Assembly (NCBI RefSeq): GCF_013822795.1
Contig: NZ_PNLB01000020.1
Location: forward strand, 38,368-102,367
Origin: Phenylobacterium sp.
GTDB lineage: Bacteria > Pseudomonadota > Alphaproteobacteria > Caulobacterales > Caulobacteraceae
Reading direction: 5' to 3'
DNA length: 64,000 nucleotides
Shown here: one piece after another, positions 33,918 through 41,913 of the stretch
How the letters are laid out: each line of letters begins with the position of its first letter
Position numbering within the stretch: the stretch's first letter is position 1
Program-made: the position numbers and the translations under genes
The notes under the pieces: model-generated
What the model was told of the DNA's origin: nothing
The model's database searches: none
Seen by the model: only the letters and a program-made list of their open reading frames with translations

Positions 33918-34721
33918 ATGCCGCCGCCTCGTACGTTCGTCCGCCGGCACGGCCTGACGACCCGGCTGACCCACTGGATCAACGCCGCCGCCTTGCTGGT
34001 GCTGCTGCTCAGCGGCCTGCAGATCTTCAACGCCCACCCGGCGCTCTACTGGGGCGACGTCTCGACCTTCGCGCGGCCGTGGGTGGCGATGGTCGCCGCC
34101 GAGCGCGGCGGCGAAGCGGTGGGGATCACCAAGCTCGGCCCGGCGATGTTCGAGACCACCGGCGTGCTGGGCTTCTCGGGGAACGAGGTGCGCGGCTTTC
34201 CGTCCTGGGCGACGCTGCCCAGCTATCGCAGCCTGGCCGACGGCCGCCGCTGGCACTTCGCGTTCGCCTGGCTCTTTGTCGTGAACGGGCTGGTCTATCT
34301 GGGGGCCGGCCTGATCGGCGGCCATTTCCGCCGCGACCTGCTGCCGGGGCGGGACCAGTTGGCGCCGCGTCATCTGCTGCGCGAGATCGTCGACCACGCG
34401 CGGCTGCGGTTCGCCAAGGGCGAGGCGGCGCGGCGCTACAACGCGCTGCAGAAGCTGGCCTATCTGGCGGTCATCTTCGTCCTGCTGCCGATGATGGTGC
34501 TGACCGGGCTGTCGATGTCGCCGGGGATGAACGCCGGCTTTCCGTGGCTACCGGAACTGTTCGGCGGCCGGCAGTCGGCGCGCACGCTGCACTTCATCAG
34601 CGCGAGCCTGATCGTGCTGTTCGCCGTGGTCCACCTGGCGATGGTGTTGCTGTCCGGGCCGGTGAACGGCCTGCGCTCGATGATCACCGGCAAGTTCGCC
34701 ATCCGGGAGGACGCGCGATGA
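33918..34721 (+). CDS. Cytochrome b561-type membrane subunit
   Basis: Di-haem b-type cytochrome that exchanges electrons between quinone and a periplasmic partner. The 267 residues have four main membrane segments (about 18-38, 115-138, 182-200 and 228-250). Likely haem-binding His residues lie in TRLTHWINAA, RRWHFAFAWLF, ARTLHFISAS and FAVVHLAMV, the Ni-hydrogenase/thiosulfate-reductase cytochrome b pattern. AGGA lies upstream of the ATG. The stop overlaps the start of the molybdopterin oxidoreductase, so the two should form a complex. Confidence 0.88.
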   Translation: MPPPRTFVRRHGLTTRLTHWINAAALLVLLLSGLQIFNAHPALYWGDVSTFARPWVAMVAAERGGEAVGITKLGPAMFETTGVLGFSGNEVRGFPSWATLPSYRSLADGRRWHFAFAWLFVVNGLVYLGAGLIGGHFRRDLLPGRDQLAPRHLLREIVDHARLRFAKGEAARRYNALQKLAYLAVIFVLLPMMVLTGLSMSPGMNAGFPWLPELFGGRQSARTLHFISASLIVLFAVVHLAMVLLSGPVNGLRSMITGKFAIREDAR

Positions 34722-35488
34722 TCGACCGCCGCCGCTGGCTGTCGGGCCTGGCCGCCGCCGCCATGGGGGCGCTCCTCGCCGGCTGCGACAAGCTGACGAT
34801 GAATCCGGTCGTGCAGCAGGGGCTGGCCATGGCCGAGGGGCTGACGCGGCGCGCGCAGCGGCTGGTCGTCGACCGCAAGGCGCTGGCCCAGGAGTTCAGC
34901 CCCGCCGAGATCTCGCCGGACTTCCGCGCCAACGGCTCCACCGCGCCCGGCGACCCGGAATACCGGGCCCTGGTCGAGGCGGGATTCGCCGACTGGAAGC
35001 TGGTCGTCGACGGGCTGGTCGAGCGGCCGCTGTCGCTGAGCCTGGCCGAACTGCGCGCCCAGCCGGCCCGCACCCAGATCACCCGCCACGACTGCGTCGA
35101 GGGCTGGTCGGCGATCGGCCAGTGGAGCGGCGCGCGGCTGGGGCCGCTGCTGGACAGGGCCGGGCTCAAGGAGAGCGCGCGCTACATCGTCTTCCATTGC
35201 GCGGACACTCTCGACCCCAACGCGCCGGCGGCCTTGGGCCGCTACTACGAGAGCATCGACCTGATCGACGCCTATCACCCGCAGAGCATCCTGGCCTACG
35301 ACATGAACGGCGCGCCGCTGGCGGTGAAGCACGGCGCGCCTCTGCGGCTGCGGGTCGAGCGCCAGCTCGGCTACAAGCACGCCAAGTACGTCATGCGGAT
35401 CGAGGCGGTGGCCGATCTGGCCGGGATCGGCGGCGGCAAGGGCGGGTTCTGGGAAGATCGCGGCTACGAGTGGTACGCCGGGATCTGA
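34718..35488 (+). CDS. Sulfite-oxidase-fold molybdopterin oxidoreductase, lipoprotein
   Basis: Periplasmic molybdenum-cofactor enzyme, 256 residues. The N-terminus MIDRRRWLSG resembles a twin-arginine signal and is followed by lipobox LLAGC (Cys23), suggesting Tat export of a folded lipoprotein. The Mo ligand is Cys126 in RHDCVEGWSAIGQW, as in YedY/MsrP. DLIDAYHPQSILAYDMNG and GAPLRLRVERQLGYKHAKYV complete the fold. MsrP repairs oxidised methionines, but MsrP normally pairs with the ferric-reductase-like MsrQ; here the partner is a b561-type cytochrome, so the substrate may differ. Confidence 0.9.
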   Translation: MIDRRRWLSGLAAAAMGALLAGCDKLTMNPVVQQGLAMAEGLTRRAQRLVVDRKALAQEFSPAEISPDFRANGSTAPGDPEYRALVEAGFADWKLVVDGLVERPLSLSLAELRAQPARTQITRHDCVEGWSAIGQWSGARLGPLLDRAGLKESARYIVFHCADTLDPNAPAALGRYYESIDLIDAYHPQSILAYDMNGAPLAVKHGAPLRLRVERQLGYKHAKYVMRIEAVADLAGIGGGKGGFWEDRGYEWYAGI

Positions 35489-35559
35489 GCCGCGGAATTG
35501 ACATCTGCGGCGGAAAATCCCGAACTGAGCGGGCGGGGGCGGGCCCTGCCAGCAGGACG

Positions 35560-36024
35560 ATGACCATGAACGCCGTGATCGCTGCAGGCGCCGGCTTTCT
35601 CGCCGCGGTGCTGTGGATCCACCTGACGTTCGATGTGCAGGTCCAGCGCCGCGGCCCCGACCGTGCCCCTGACGAGGTGCTGACCTCGATCGCGCCCTAC
35701 TACCGGCGGGTGACGACCGGGGCCTGGCCGATGAACTGGCTGAACCCGTCGGTGTTGGCGCTGACGCTGGCCGGCATCCTCATTCAGATGCTCGAGCGCG
35801 TGCAGCCGATCTGGGTCAGCGCGGCCTCGCTGGCGCTGGCCGCGGTCGCTATCGGGCTGGGGCTATGGCGGACCTGGCGCAACGCCGTGCGGCTGGGCCA
35901 GGCGATCGACACGCCGGAGGTGCAGACCAAGCTGGCGGTGGACGTCTACCGCGACCACCTGGTCAGCCTGGCCGCCATGCTGGCGCTGGTCGGCCTGCAG
36001 GTCGCGACCAGCTTTCCGTTCTAG
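35560..36024 (+). CDS. Integral membrane hypothetical protein, 154 aa
   Basis: Four predicted membrane helices (about 4-22, 63-80, 84-104 and 133-150) and a conserved-looking APYYRRVTTGAWPMNWLNPS between them. Not a recognised enzyme; it resembles small uncharacterised membrane proteins of alphaproteobacteria. It starts 71 bases after the molybdopterin enzyme on the same strand and might belong to that module. Confidence 0.7.
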   Translation: MTMNAVIAAGAGFLAAVLWIHLTFDVQVQRRGPDRAPDEVLTSIAPYYRRVTTGAWPMNWLNPSVLALTLAGILIQMLERVQPIWVSAASLALAAVAIGLGLWRTWRNAVRLGQAIDTPEVQTKLAVDVYRDHLVSLAAMLALVGLQVATSFPF

Positions 36025-36027
36025 GGC

Positions 36028-36822
36028 CTAGTTGTAGGGCGACTTGCCGATCAGCTCGGCCTCGGCTGCGCAGGCCGCGCCGTCGGGGACCTTGGCCGAC
36101 TTGCGCAGGGCGGCGATCTCCTTGCGGGCGGCGTCCATGTCGGCGCGGAAGGCGGCCGAGCCGTGCAGGCCGGCGACGACGATCGAGCCGTTGGTGCGGC
36201 CGGCCTCGACCGCGCTCATGTTGTGCACTCCGCAGATCAGCCGGCTCTCGCCGAACGAGCGGGCGCGGGCGAGGATCTCGGTGGAGCGGTCGGGGACCAG
36301 CTCGGCCAGGATCAGGCCCACGGTCCAGCCCCAGGTGGTGTGGCCGGAGGGATAGTCGGGGCTCTTGGCCAGGCCGTCGGTCTTGGCCACGCAGATGTCG
36401 CCCTCGTCGATCAGATAGGGGCGCTGGCGCTTGTAGATGTCCTTGGGGTGGTTGACCGCGCGGCGCACGTCGTAGCGGGCGGTCATCAGGACCTTGGTCA
36501 GCTTGGGCGCGGCCTGCGGGGTCAGCTCCATGCCGATGGCGCAGCTCATGTCCTTGACGATGGCGGCTTCGTCGGCGTCGGCCGTCGCCAGCGACCAGCG
36601 CGGGCTGTCCTTCAGCGAACGGGTGGCGAGGAAGGCTGAGCGGTCGGCCTGGTAGCGGATCGTGCCCGGCGTCGGGGCCGGCGGGAGGATCTTGTAACTG
36701 TCGGGCGCCGCCTCGCCGAGATAGCCGCTGGGGGCCGGCTTGGCCTGTTGCTGGGCGAGCGCGGTTCCGCCGACGGCGGCGAGCGCGGCCACGGCGGCCA
36801 GGCTGATCGTTATGCGGTTCAT
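36028..36822 (-). CDS. Class A acid phosphatase (PAP2 superfamily)
   Basis: Periplasmic non-specific phosphatase. Signal peptide MNRITISLAAVAALAAVGGTALA (about 23). Catalytic motifs: K-x6-RP in KDIYKRQRP, PSGH in SPDYPSGHTTWGW, and SR-x5-H in GESRLICGVH. The aspartate expected four residues after that histidine is Ala here (HNMSAVEAG instead of HxxSD), a departure from the enterobacterial enzymes. GGGAGG lies upstream of the ATG at 36822. Convergent with the membrane protein gene. Confidence 0.88.
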   Translation of the reverse strand: MNRITISLAAVAALAAVGGTALAQQQAKPAPSGYLGEAAPDSYKILPPAPTPGTIRYQADRSAFLATRSLKDSPRWSLATADADEAAIVKDMSCAIGMELTPQAAPKLTKVLMTARYDVRRAVNHPKDIYKRQRPYLIDEGDICVAKTDGLAKSPDYPSGHTTWGWTVGLILAELVPDRSTEILARARSFGESRLICGVHNMSAVEAGRTNGSIVVAGLHGSAAFRADMDAARKEIAALRKSAKVPDGAACAAEAELIGKSPYN

Positions 36823-36930
36823 GACATGCCTCCCAAACTGGGGACCGATCATGCGGAGCTGCGCGCGCGGTTCAAGCGGCAGTTTTACCGCTAAGGTGAC
36901 GCCGACAAGCCCTCGGCCCTGGAGACCGCC

Positions 36931-37758
36931 ATGCATCCCGCTATCGCACCTGGAAACGTCGCCGTCGTCACCGGCGCGGCCAACGGCATCGGCGCGGCCG
37001 CGGCGCGGCGGCTAGCAGGGGCGGGGATGCGCGTCTGCCTGGCCGACGCCGACGGAGCGCGGCTGGATGCCGTGCAGGCTGAACTGGGCGAGGCGGCCAT
37101 CGCGGTGACGCTGGACGTCTCCGACGCGGCCGCCGTCGAGGCCCTGGCGCGCGAGGTCGCCGAGCGGCAGGGGCCGGTCAGCGTGCTGATGAACAACGCC
37201 GGGGTCGGCGGCGGCGGCGACGCCCTCTCCAACCCGGCCGGCTGGCAGCGGGTGCTCGGCGTCAACCTGATGGGGGTGCTGCACGGCGTGCAGGCCTTCG
37301 TACCGGCGATGGCGGCCAGCGGCGCGCCGGGGCTGGTGATCAACACCGGCTCCAAGCAGGGGGTGACCATGCCGCCGGGCGACACCGCCTACAACGTCTC
37401 CAAGGCTGGGGTGAAGGCGCTGACCGAGGGGCTGGCGCATACGCTGCGCAACACCGCCGGCTGCCAGGTCAGCGCCCATCTGCTGGTGCCGGGCTTCACC
37501 TATACCGGCATGGTCGCCAGCCGGATCCCCGAACGTCCGCCCTCGGCCTGGACCTCCGAGCAGGTGGTCGAGCGGATGCTGGCGGGGATCGCGCGCGGCG
37601 AGTTCTATCTGTGGTGCGAGGACAACGAGACGCCGCGGGCGGTCGACGAGAAGCGGGTGCTGTGGACCGCCGGCGACATCGTCGAGAACCGCCCGGCGCT
37701 GTCGCGCTGGCATCCCGACTGGAAGGACCGGTTCGAGCGCTTCATGGCCGGCGAATAG
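36931..37758 (+). CDS. Short-chain dehydrogenase/reductase
   Basis: NAD(P)-dependent oxidoreductase, 275 residues. Cofactor motif VVTGAANGIGAAAA (about 11-24), Asp at the end of the second strand (LADADGA, NAD preference), NNAGVGG (about 88-94), and the catalytic triad Ser in INTGSKQG with Tyr and Lys in YNVSKAG (about 154-160). The C-terminus (WHPDWKDRFERFMAGE) is longer than in minimal SDRs. Substrate unknown. Confidence 0.88.
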   Translation: MHPAIAPGNVAVVTGAANGIGAAAARRLAGAGMRVCLADADGARLDAVQAELGEAAIAVTLDVSDAAAVEALAREVAERQGPVSVLMNNAGVGGGGDALSNPAGWQRVLGVNLMGVLHGVQAFVPAMAASGAPGLVINTGSKQGVTMPPGDTAYNVSKAGVKALTEGLAHTLRNTAGCQVSAHLLVPGFTYTGMVASRIPERPPSAWTSEQVVERMLAGIARGEFYLWCEDNETPRAVDEKRVLWTAGDIVENRPALSRWHPDWKDRFERFMAGE

Positions 37759-37765
37759 GGCAAAG

Positions 37766-37794
37766 AAAAACGGCGTCCCGAGGGACGCCGTTTT
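37766..37794. terminator. Bidirectional terminator
   Basis: AAAACGGCGTCCC paired with GGGACGCCGTTTT around a 1-3 base loop. The A-run on one side and T-run on the other let it stop both the SDR gene and the convergent deoxyhypusine-synthase-like gene. Confidence 0.88.
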
Positions 37795-37802
37795 GTTGAG
37801 TC

Positions 37803-38864
37803 TTAGGCCTTCTTTTCGAAGAGCTTGTTCCAGCGCGGCTTGGTGCGGGTCTTCCACGACCCGCGGTGCCAGGCGTCCGACGCGATCAGCGGCACCACGG
37901 TGGTGGCTTCGGCGAAGACCATCTGTTCCCAGGTCACGTCGACCTTGCCCCAGGAGCAGGCTTCCTTGAGCGTCGAGGACGAGCAGGCGCCGTCGCGCAC
38001 GTCGGCCACGGTGATCTGGACCGCGTACTTATGCATCGCCGCTTCGTGGCCGAGGATCTCGGCGCAGACCACGGTGTCCTGGGCGAAGTTCTTCGGCACG
38101 CCGCCGCCGACCATGAACAGGCCGGTGGTGCCGGCCGCCAGCTTGATGTCGGTCAGTTCGCGGAAGTCGGCGACCGCGTCGATGGTCAGGTAGGGCTTGC
38201 CTTCCTTCATGCGCTCGACCTGGTGCTTGACCAGACCGAAACCGGCCGAAGAGTCGACGAAGGCCGGGCAGAAGATCGGCACGCCTTCGCGATAGGCGGT
38301 CTCGATCAGCGAGTCGGGCTTTTTGGCGTTGCCGGCGGCCAGCCACTTGCCCATCTCCCAGATGAACTCGCGCGACGAGTAGGGGCGCGGCTCCAGCAGA
38401 TTGCAGATCTCGTAGATCGTACCGTCGCAGTTCTGGAGTTCTTCCTCGTCGATGTAGGTGTCGTAGATGCGGTCGATGTAGAGGTCGCGCAGGTCGCGAT
38501 CGTCGACGTCCGACTGGGCTTGATAGTGCTTGAAGCCGAGGGCTTCGAAGAAGTCCATGTCGACGATCGAGGCGCCGGTGGCGACGATCGTGTCGATCAT
38601 CCCGTACTTCACCATGTCGCGGTAGATGTGCATGCAGCCGCCAGCGCTGGTCGAGCCCGCGAGGGTCAGCCAGGTCGAGCACTCTTTGTCTTCCAGCGAC
38701 ATCGACCAGATGTCGGCGGCGCGCGCGGTGTCGCGGCTGGTGAAGCTCATCTTGCGCATGGCGTCGACGATCGGGCGGGCGTCGTACTGATCGATCGCCA
38801 CGTGCTCGACGGTGTTGGCCAGCAGCTCGGCCTTGCGGTTCGACTTCTGAACGTCAGCGTTCAT
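37803..38864 (-). CDS. Deoxyhypusine synthase family protein
   Basis: Eukaryotic and archaeal members transfer the aminobutyl group of spermidine to a lysine of eIF5A. Bacteria lack eIF5A, and bacterial homologues are thought to act in polyamine synthesis, such as homospermidine formation from putrescine and spermidine with NAD. The 353-residue protein keeps ATGASIVDMDF, the GTTGLFMVGGGVPKNF NAD-binding block, and EACSWGKV with Lys307 in the position of the catalytic lysine of DHS (human EAVSWGKI). The adjacent PLP decarboxylase supplies a diamine, supporting a polyamine role. Confidence 0.9.
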   Translation of the reverse strand: MNADVQKSNRKAELLANTVEHVAIDQYDARPIVDAMRKMSFTSRDTARAADIWSMSLEDKECSTWLTLAGSTSAGGCMHIYRDMVKYGMIDTIVATGASIVDMDFFEALGFKHYQAQSDVDDRDLRDLYIDRIYDTYIDEEELQNCDGTIYEICNLLEPRPYSSREFIWEMGKWLAAGNAKKPDSLIETAYREGVPIFCPAFVDSSAGFGLVKHQVERMKEGKPYLTIDAVADFRELTDIKLAAGTTGLFMVGGGVPKNFAQDTVVCAEILGHEAAMHKYAVQITVADVRDGACSSSTLKEACSWGKVDVTWEQMVFAEATTVVPLIASDAWHRGSWKTRTKPRWNKLFEKKA

Positions 38865-38962
38865 TCTTCAAGATCCCTTGAGGTTTGAGCGCCCGTCCAA
38901 AATGGAAGAGGCGCGACCGGGACGGAGCGACCGGCCGCGCCTATAACTTTCCAGCGCCCGGC

Positions 38963-40216
38963 TTATTTCCGCCGACGCTTCTTTCCGCGCGCACGCGACA
39001 GCTTCACGACATTCTGGTTCTCCTGACGGGGAACCGGAATCGACCGACGGGCCAGGCCGTACATCGAGGCCATGGGCGCGTCGGAGGCCTCGACGGTCTC
39101 GGCGTCGCCGTAACCGTTGAAGCGGGTGTTCATCGCCACGCCATAGGCGCCGAGCATGCCGATCTCGATGTAATCGCCCTCGCGCACATCTTCCGGCAGC
39201 CAGAACGGGCCGGGCATGTGGTCGAGCGAGTCGCAGGTCGGACCCCAGAAGCGATAGGGCTTCAGCGCGCCTTGGACTTCCTTGGCCTCGCCGTTCTCGC
39301 TGCGGAGCAGCTTGACCGGAAAGGGCCATTTAGTGTGCGCGGCGTCGAACAGCGAGCCGTAGGACCCGTCGTTCAGATAGAGCGCGTCGCCCTTCTTGAG
39401 TTCGACCTTGGTGAGGATCGACGAGCCCTCGGCGACCAGCGCCCGGCCGGGTTCGCACCACAGCTCGGTCGTCTCGTGCACCATCATCTCGGCGAAGCCG
39501 CGGTCGATGGAGTCCATGTAGTCGGCCAGATCCGGCGGAACCATGCCGGGATAGACCGACGGGAAGCCGCCGCCCACGTCCACCACGTCGGCGAACACGC
39601 CGGCGCGGACCAGGGCGCGCGAGGCCTGGGTCATCGCCGCCTGGTAGGCGGTCGGACGCATGCACTGACTGCCGACGTGGAACGAGACGCCCATCAGGTC
39701 CTGGGTCGCACGACGCGCGGCCAGCAGCAGACCAGGGGCCTGATGCGGGTCGACGCCGAACTTGCCGGCCAGCGAATAGGCCGCGCCCTCGGCGGAGACG
39801 CCGAGACGGACGATCAGGTTGAGGTCCTTGGCCCCCTGGGTCGCGGCGAGGATCTTTTCGAGTTCCTCGTGCGTATCCAGCGAGAAGGTCTTCACGCCAT
39901 GTTCGAAGTAGGCGGCCGCAATCGCCGCGCGGCTCTTGACCGGGTGCATGAAGGCCATGCGGGAACCCGGCGCGTGCTGCGCGACCAGCTCGATCTCGGG
40001 GACCGAAGCCACATCGAAAGACGTCACGCCGTTTTCAACGAGGGCCTTGATGACCCAAGGTGAAGGATTGGCCTTCACCGCGTAAAAGACGTCGCCTTTG
40101 AAATTTTCCTGGAACCAGCGCGCCGCTACCGCCACCGCGTCCGGTCGCGCAATGGCGACAGGGCGTTCCGGTGGCCGCTCACGGACCAGGTCCAGGGGCG
40201 TATGGTACGTGCGCAA
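38963..40216 (-). CDS. Ornithine/lysine-type PLP decarboxylase (fold III)
   Basis: Decarboxylates ornithine (or lysine) to putrescine (or cadaverine). PLP lysine in YAVKANPSPWV (Lys48), SFHVGSQ, VDVGGGFPSVYPG, WCEPGRALVAEG and the inter-subunit GPTCDSLDHMPG catalytic cysteine are all present. Aspartate of the CDS motif and the lack of a DapDC-specific segment favour ODC/LDC over diaminopimelate decarboxylase. The start is uncertain: TTG at 40216 gives a family-length protein of 417 residues; the frame stays open to 40471. The C-terminus is a basic GKKRRRK tail. It is upstream of the deoxyhypusine-synthase-like gene on the same strand with a 98-base gap. Confidence 0.9.
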   Translation of the reverse strand: MRTYHTPLDLVRERPPERPVAIARPDAVAVAARWFQENFKGDVFYAVKANPSPWVIKALVENGVTSFDVASVPEIELVAQHAPGSRMAFMHPVKSRAAIAAAYFEHGVKTFSLDTHEELEKILAATQGAKDLNLIVRLGVSAEGAAYSLAGKFGVDPHQAPGLLLAARRATQDLMGVSFHVGSQCMRPTAYQAAMTQASRALVRAGVFADVVDVGGGFPSVYPGMVPPDLADYMDSIDRGFAEMMVHETTELWCEPGRALVAEGSSILTKVELKKGDALYLNDGSYGSLFDAAHTKWPFPVKLLRSENGEAKEVQGALKPYRFWGPTCDSLDHMPGPFWLPEDVREGDYIEIGMLGAYGVAMNTRFNGYGDAETVEASDAPMASMYGLARRSIPVPRQENQNVVKLSRARGKKRRRK

Positions 40217-40400
40217 TTCACGTAGCCCCCATTGGCAGTTGAACCCAGCCGGCGTTAGCAGCGCTTTTTGAGGACATCGGGTCCGCCGGAGCGCTGCGAA
40301 ATAGGGGCGATGCCCCCCGATGTAAAGGGGTTTGTGTCCCTGCCCAAAAATTGTCATCAAACCCAGGCCCGGCCAGGGCTTGCGATGGGGCGGACGCAAC

Positions 40401-40964
40401 ATGGTTTCAAGGGATTTTACGGAGGCCGCGATCGCTTTGCGTACAGCGGTTTTCGAGGACGCGGCCCACATCGCCAGGATGCATGACGAGGTCTGGCGCG
40501 CGACCTATCGCGACCTCGCGACTCCGGCCGCCTGGGAGGCGCTGACCGAGGAGGTGCGCCGCGCCCGGTGGGAGGAGGTCCTCGGCGAGACCGACCCACA
40601 ACGCACGACCCTGGTCGCCGAGCGCGCCGGGCGGCTGGTCGGATTTGGGACGGCCTGCGCGCCCACCGAGGAGACCTTCGCCGGCCGCGGCGAGATTCGC
40701 TGGCTGCACGTCGACCCGTCGGTCCAGGGCGCCGGGATCGGGCGGCGGCTGATGTCGGCGCTGGCAGGCCAGCTCGCCGACTGGGGCTATGGCGGCTGCG
40801 CGCTGGCGGTGGTGGTCGGCAATGCGCGGGCGATCGCGTTCTACGAGCGGTTGGGCGGCCGCCGGGCCGGCGGTTTCACCGATCCTGGGCCGCTCTGGCG
40901 CTCGGACAACATCGTCTTCGTCTGGGATGAGCTTTCGCTACTGATCGGGGACGGTCACTACTGA
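40401..40964 (+). CDS. GNAT family N-acetyltransferase
   Basis: 187-residue acetyltransferase: ALRTAVFEDAAHIARMHDEVW at the N-terminus, acetyl-CoA loop VQGAGIGRRLMSAL (about 112-125), then NARAIAFYERLGGRRAG. ATG at 40401 chosen; an upstream in-frame ATG at 40332 adds an unlikely CPCPK segment. It is divergent from the decarboxylase. With polyamine genes next door an N-acetylation of a diamine is possible but unsupported. Confidence 0.85.
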   Translation: MVSRDFTEAAIALRTAVFEDAAHIARMHDEVWRATYRDLATPAAWEALTEEVRRARWEEVLGETDPQRTTLVAERAGRLVGFGTACAPTEETFAGRGEIRWLHVDPSVQGAGIGRRLMSALAGQLADWGYGGCALAVVVGNARAIAFYERLGGRRAGGFTDPGPLWRSDNIVFVWDELSLLIGDGHY

Positions 40965-41035
40965 CCGGCGACGAGCAGTCGAAGGCGTGTGACATGGCAT
41001 GATACTATCGCGTGCTGGACCGAAAGCGGGGCCTC

Positions 41036-41053
41036 GTGTCATGAAGCCGTCGC
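41036..41053 (+). promoter_or_regulatory. Possible Pho box upstream of phnC
   Basis: GTGTCAT (41036-41042), GAAG, CCGTCGC (41047-41053): two 7-mers at 11-base spacing resembling the PhoB consensus CTGTCAT-N4-CTGTCAT (6/7 and 4/7 matches), about 65 bases before the phnC ATG. Weak on its own; supported by the function of the block. Confidence 0.35.
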
Positions 41054-41118
41054 AGGGGTCGGCGATCACAGCCAGTCGGTACCTATGCGCGCGCTGATCC
41101 GGGGAAGCCTCGCCATCT

Positions 41119-41913
41119 ATGTCTGAAGCCGCCGTACTGTCCGTGCGGAACGCCACCAAGAGCTTCGGCTCGCGGCGCGCCCTGGATTCCGTGTCCCTCA
41201 ATGTCAGCAAAGGCGAGATGATCGCCCTGATCGGGCCTTCGGGCTCGGGCAAGTCGACGCTGCTGCGCTCGATCAGCGGCCTGCAGACCATCGACGCCGG
41301 CGCCGGCCGCATCGAGGCGTTCGGCGGCGTCGTGCAGTCGGATGGCAAGATCAGCGGCAAGGTGCGCGAGGCGCGCATCCGCATCGGCTTCATCTTCCAG
41401 CAGTTCAATCTGGTCGGCCGCCTGACCCTGTTCTCGAACGTGGCGCTGGGCTCGCTCGGCCGCATCGCGTTCCTGCGCGGCGTGTTCGGCTTTTGGCCGG
41501 CCGAGACCAAGCAGGCGGCCATGGCGGCCCTGGCCCGCGTCGGCGTCGCCGAATACGCCGGCCAGCGCGCCAACACCCTGTCGGGCGGCCAACAGCAGCG
41601 CGGCGCGATCGCCCGTGCGCTGGTCCAGAAGGCCAAGATCATCCTGGCCGACGAGCCGGTCGCCTCGCTCGACCCGGTGTCGGCGCGGCGGGTCATGGAG
41701 ATCCTGCGCGACCTGAACCAGCAGGACGGCCTGACGGTCGTGGTCACCCTGCACCAGGTCGACTACGCCCTGCGCTACTGCGACCGCGTGGTCGCGCTCA
41801 AGGCGGGCAAAGTCGTCTACGACGGTCCGGCCTCGGGCCTGGAACGCAAACAGCTCATCGACATCTACGGCCCGGAATTCGAGGACGTGTTCTGGGAAGG
41901 AGCCCCGCAATGA
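41119..41913 (+). CDS. phnC: Phosphonate/phosphate ABC transporter ATPase
   Basis: Energises import through PhnE. The 264 residues carry Walker A LIGPSGSGKSTLL (about 37-49), Q-loop IFQQFNLVGRLT (about 93-104), signature LSGGQQQRGAIARAL (about 154-168), Walker B IILADEPVASLDP (about 174-186) and the switch His in VVTLHQVDYAL. The stop overlaps the phnD start (ATGA). Confidence 0.93.
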   Translation: MSEAAVLSVRNATKSFGSRRALDSVSLNVSKGEMIALIGPSGSGKSTLLRSISGLQTIDAGAGRIEAFGGVVQSDGKISGKVREARIRIGFIFQQFNLVGRLTLFSNVALGSLGRIAFLRGVFGFWPAETKQAAMAALARVGVAEYAGQRANTLSGGQQQRGAIARALVQKAKIILADEPVASLDPVSARRVMEILRDLNQQDGLTVVVTLHQVDYALRYCDRVVALKAGKVVYDGPASGLERKQLIDIYGPEFEDVFWEGAPQ

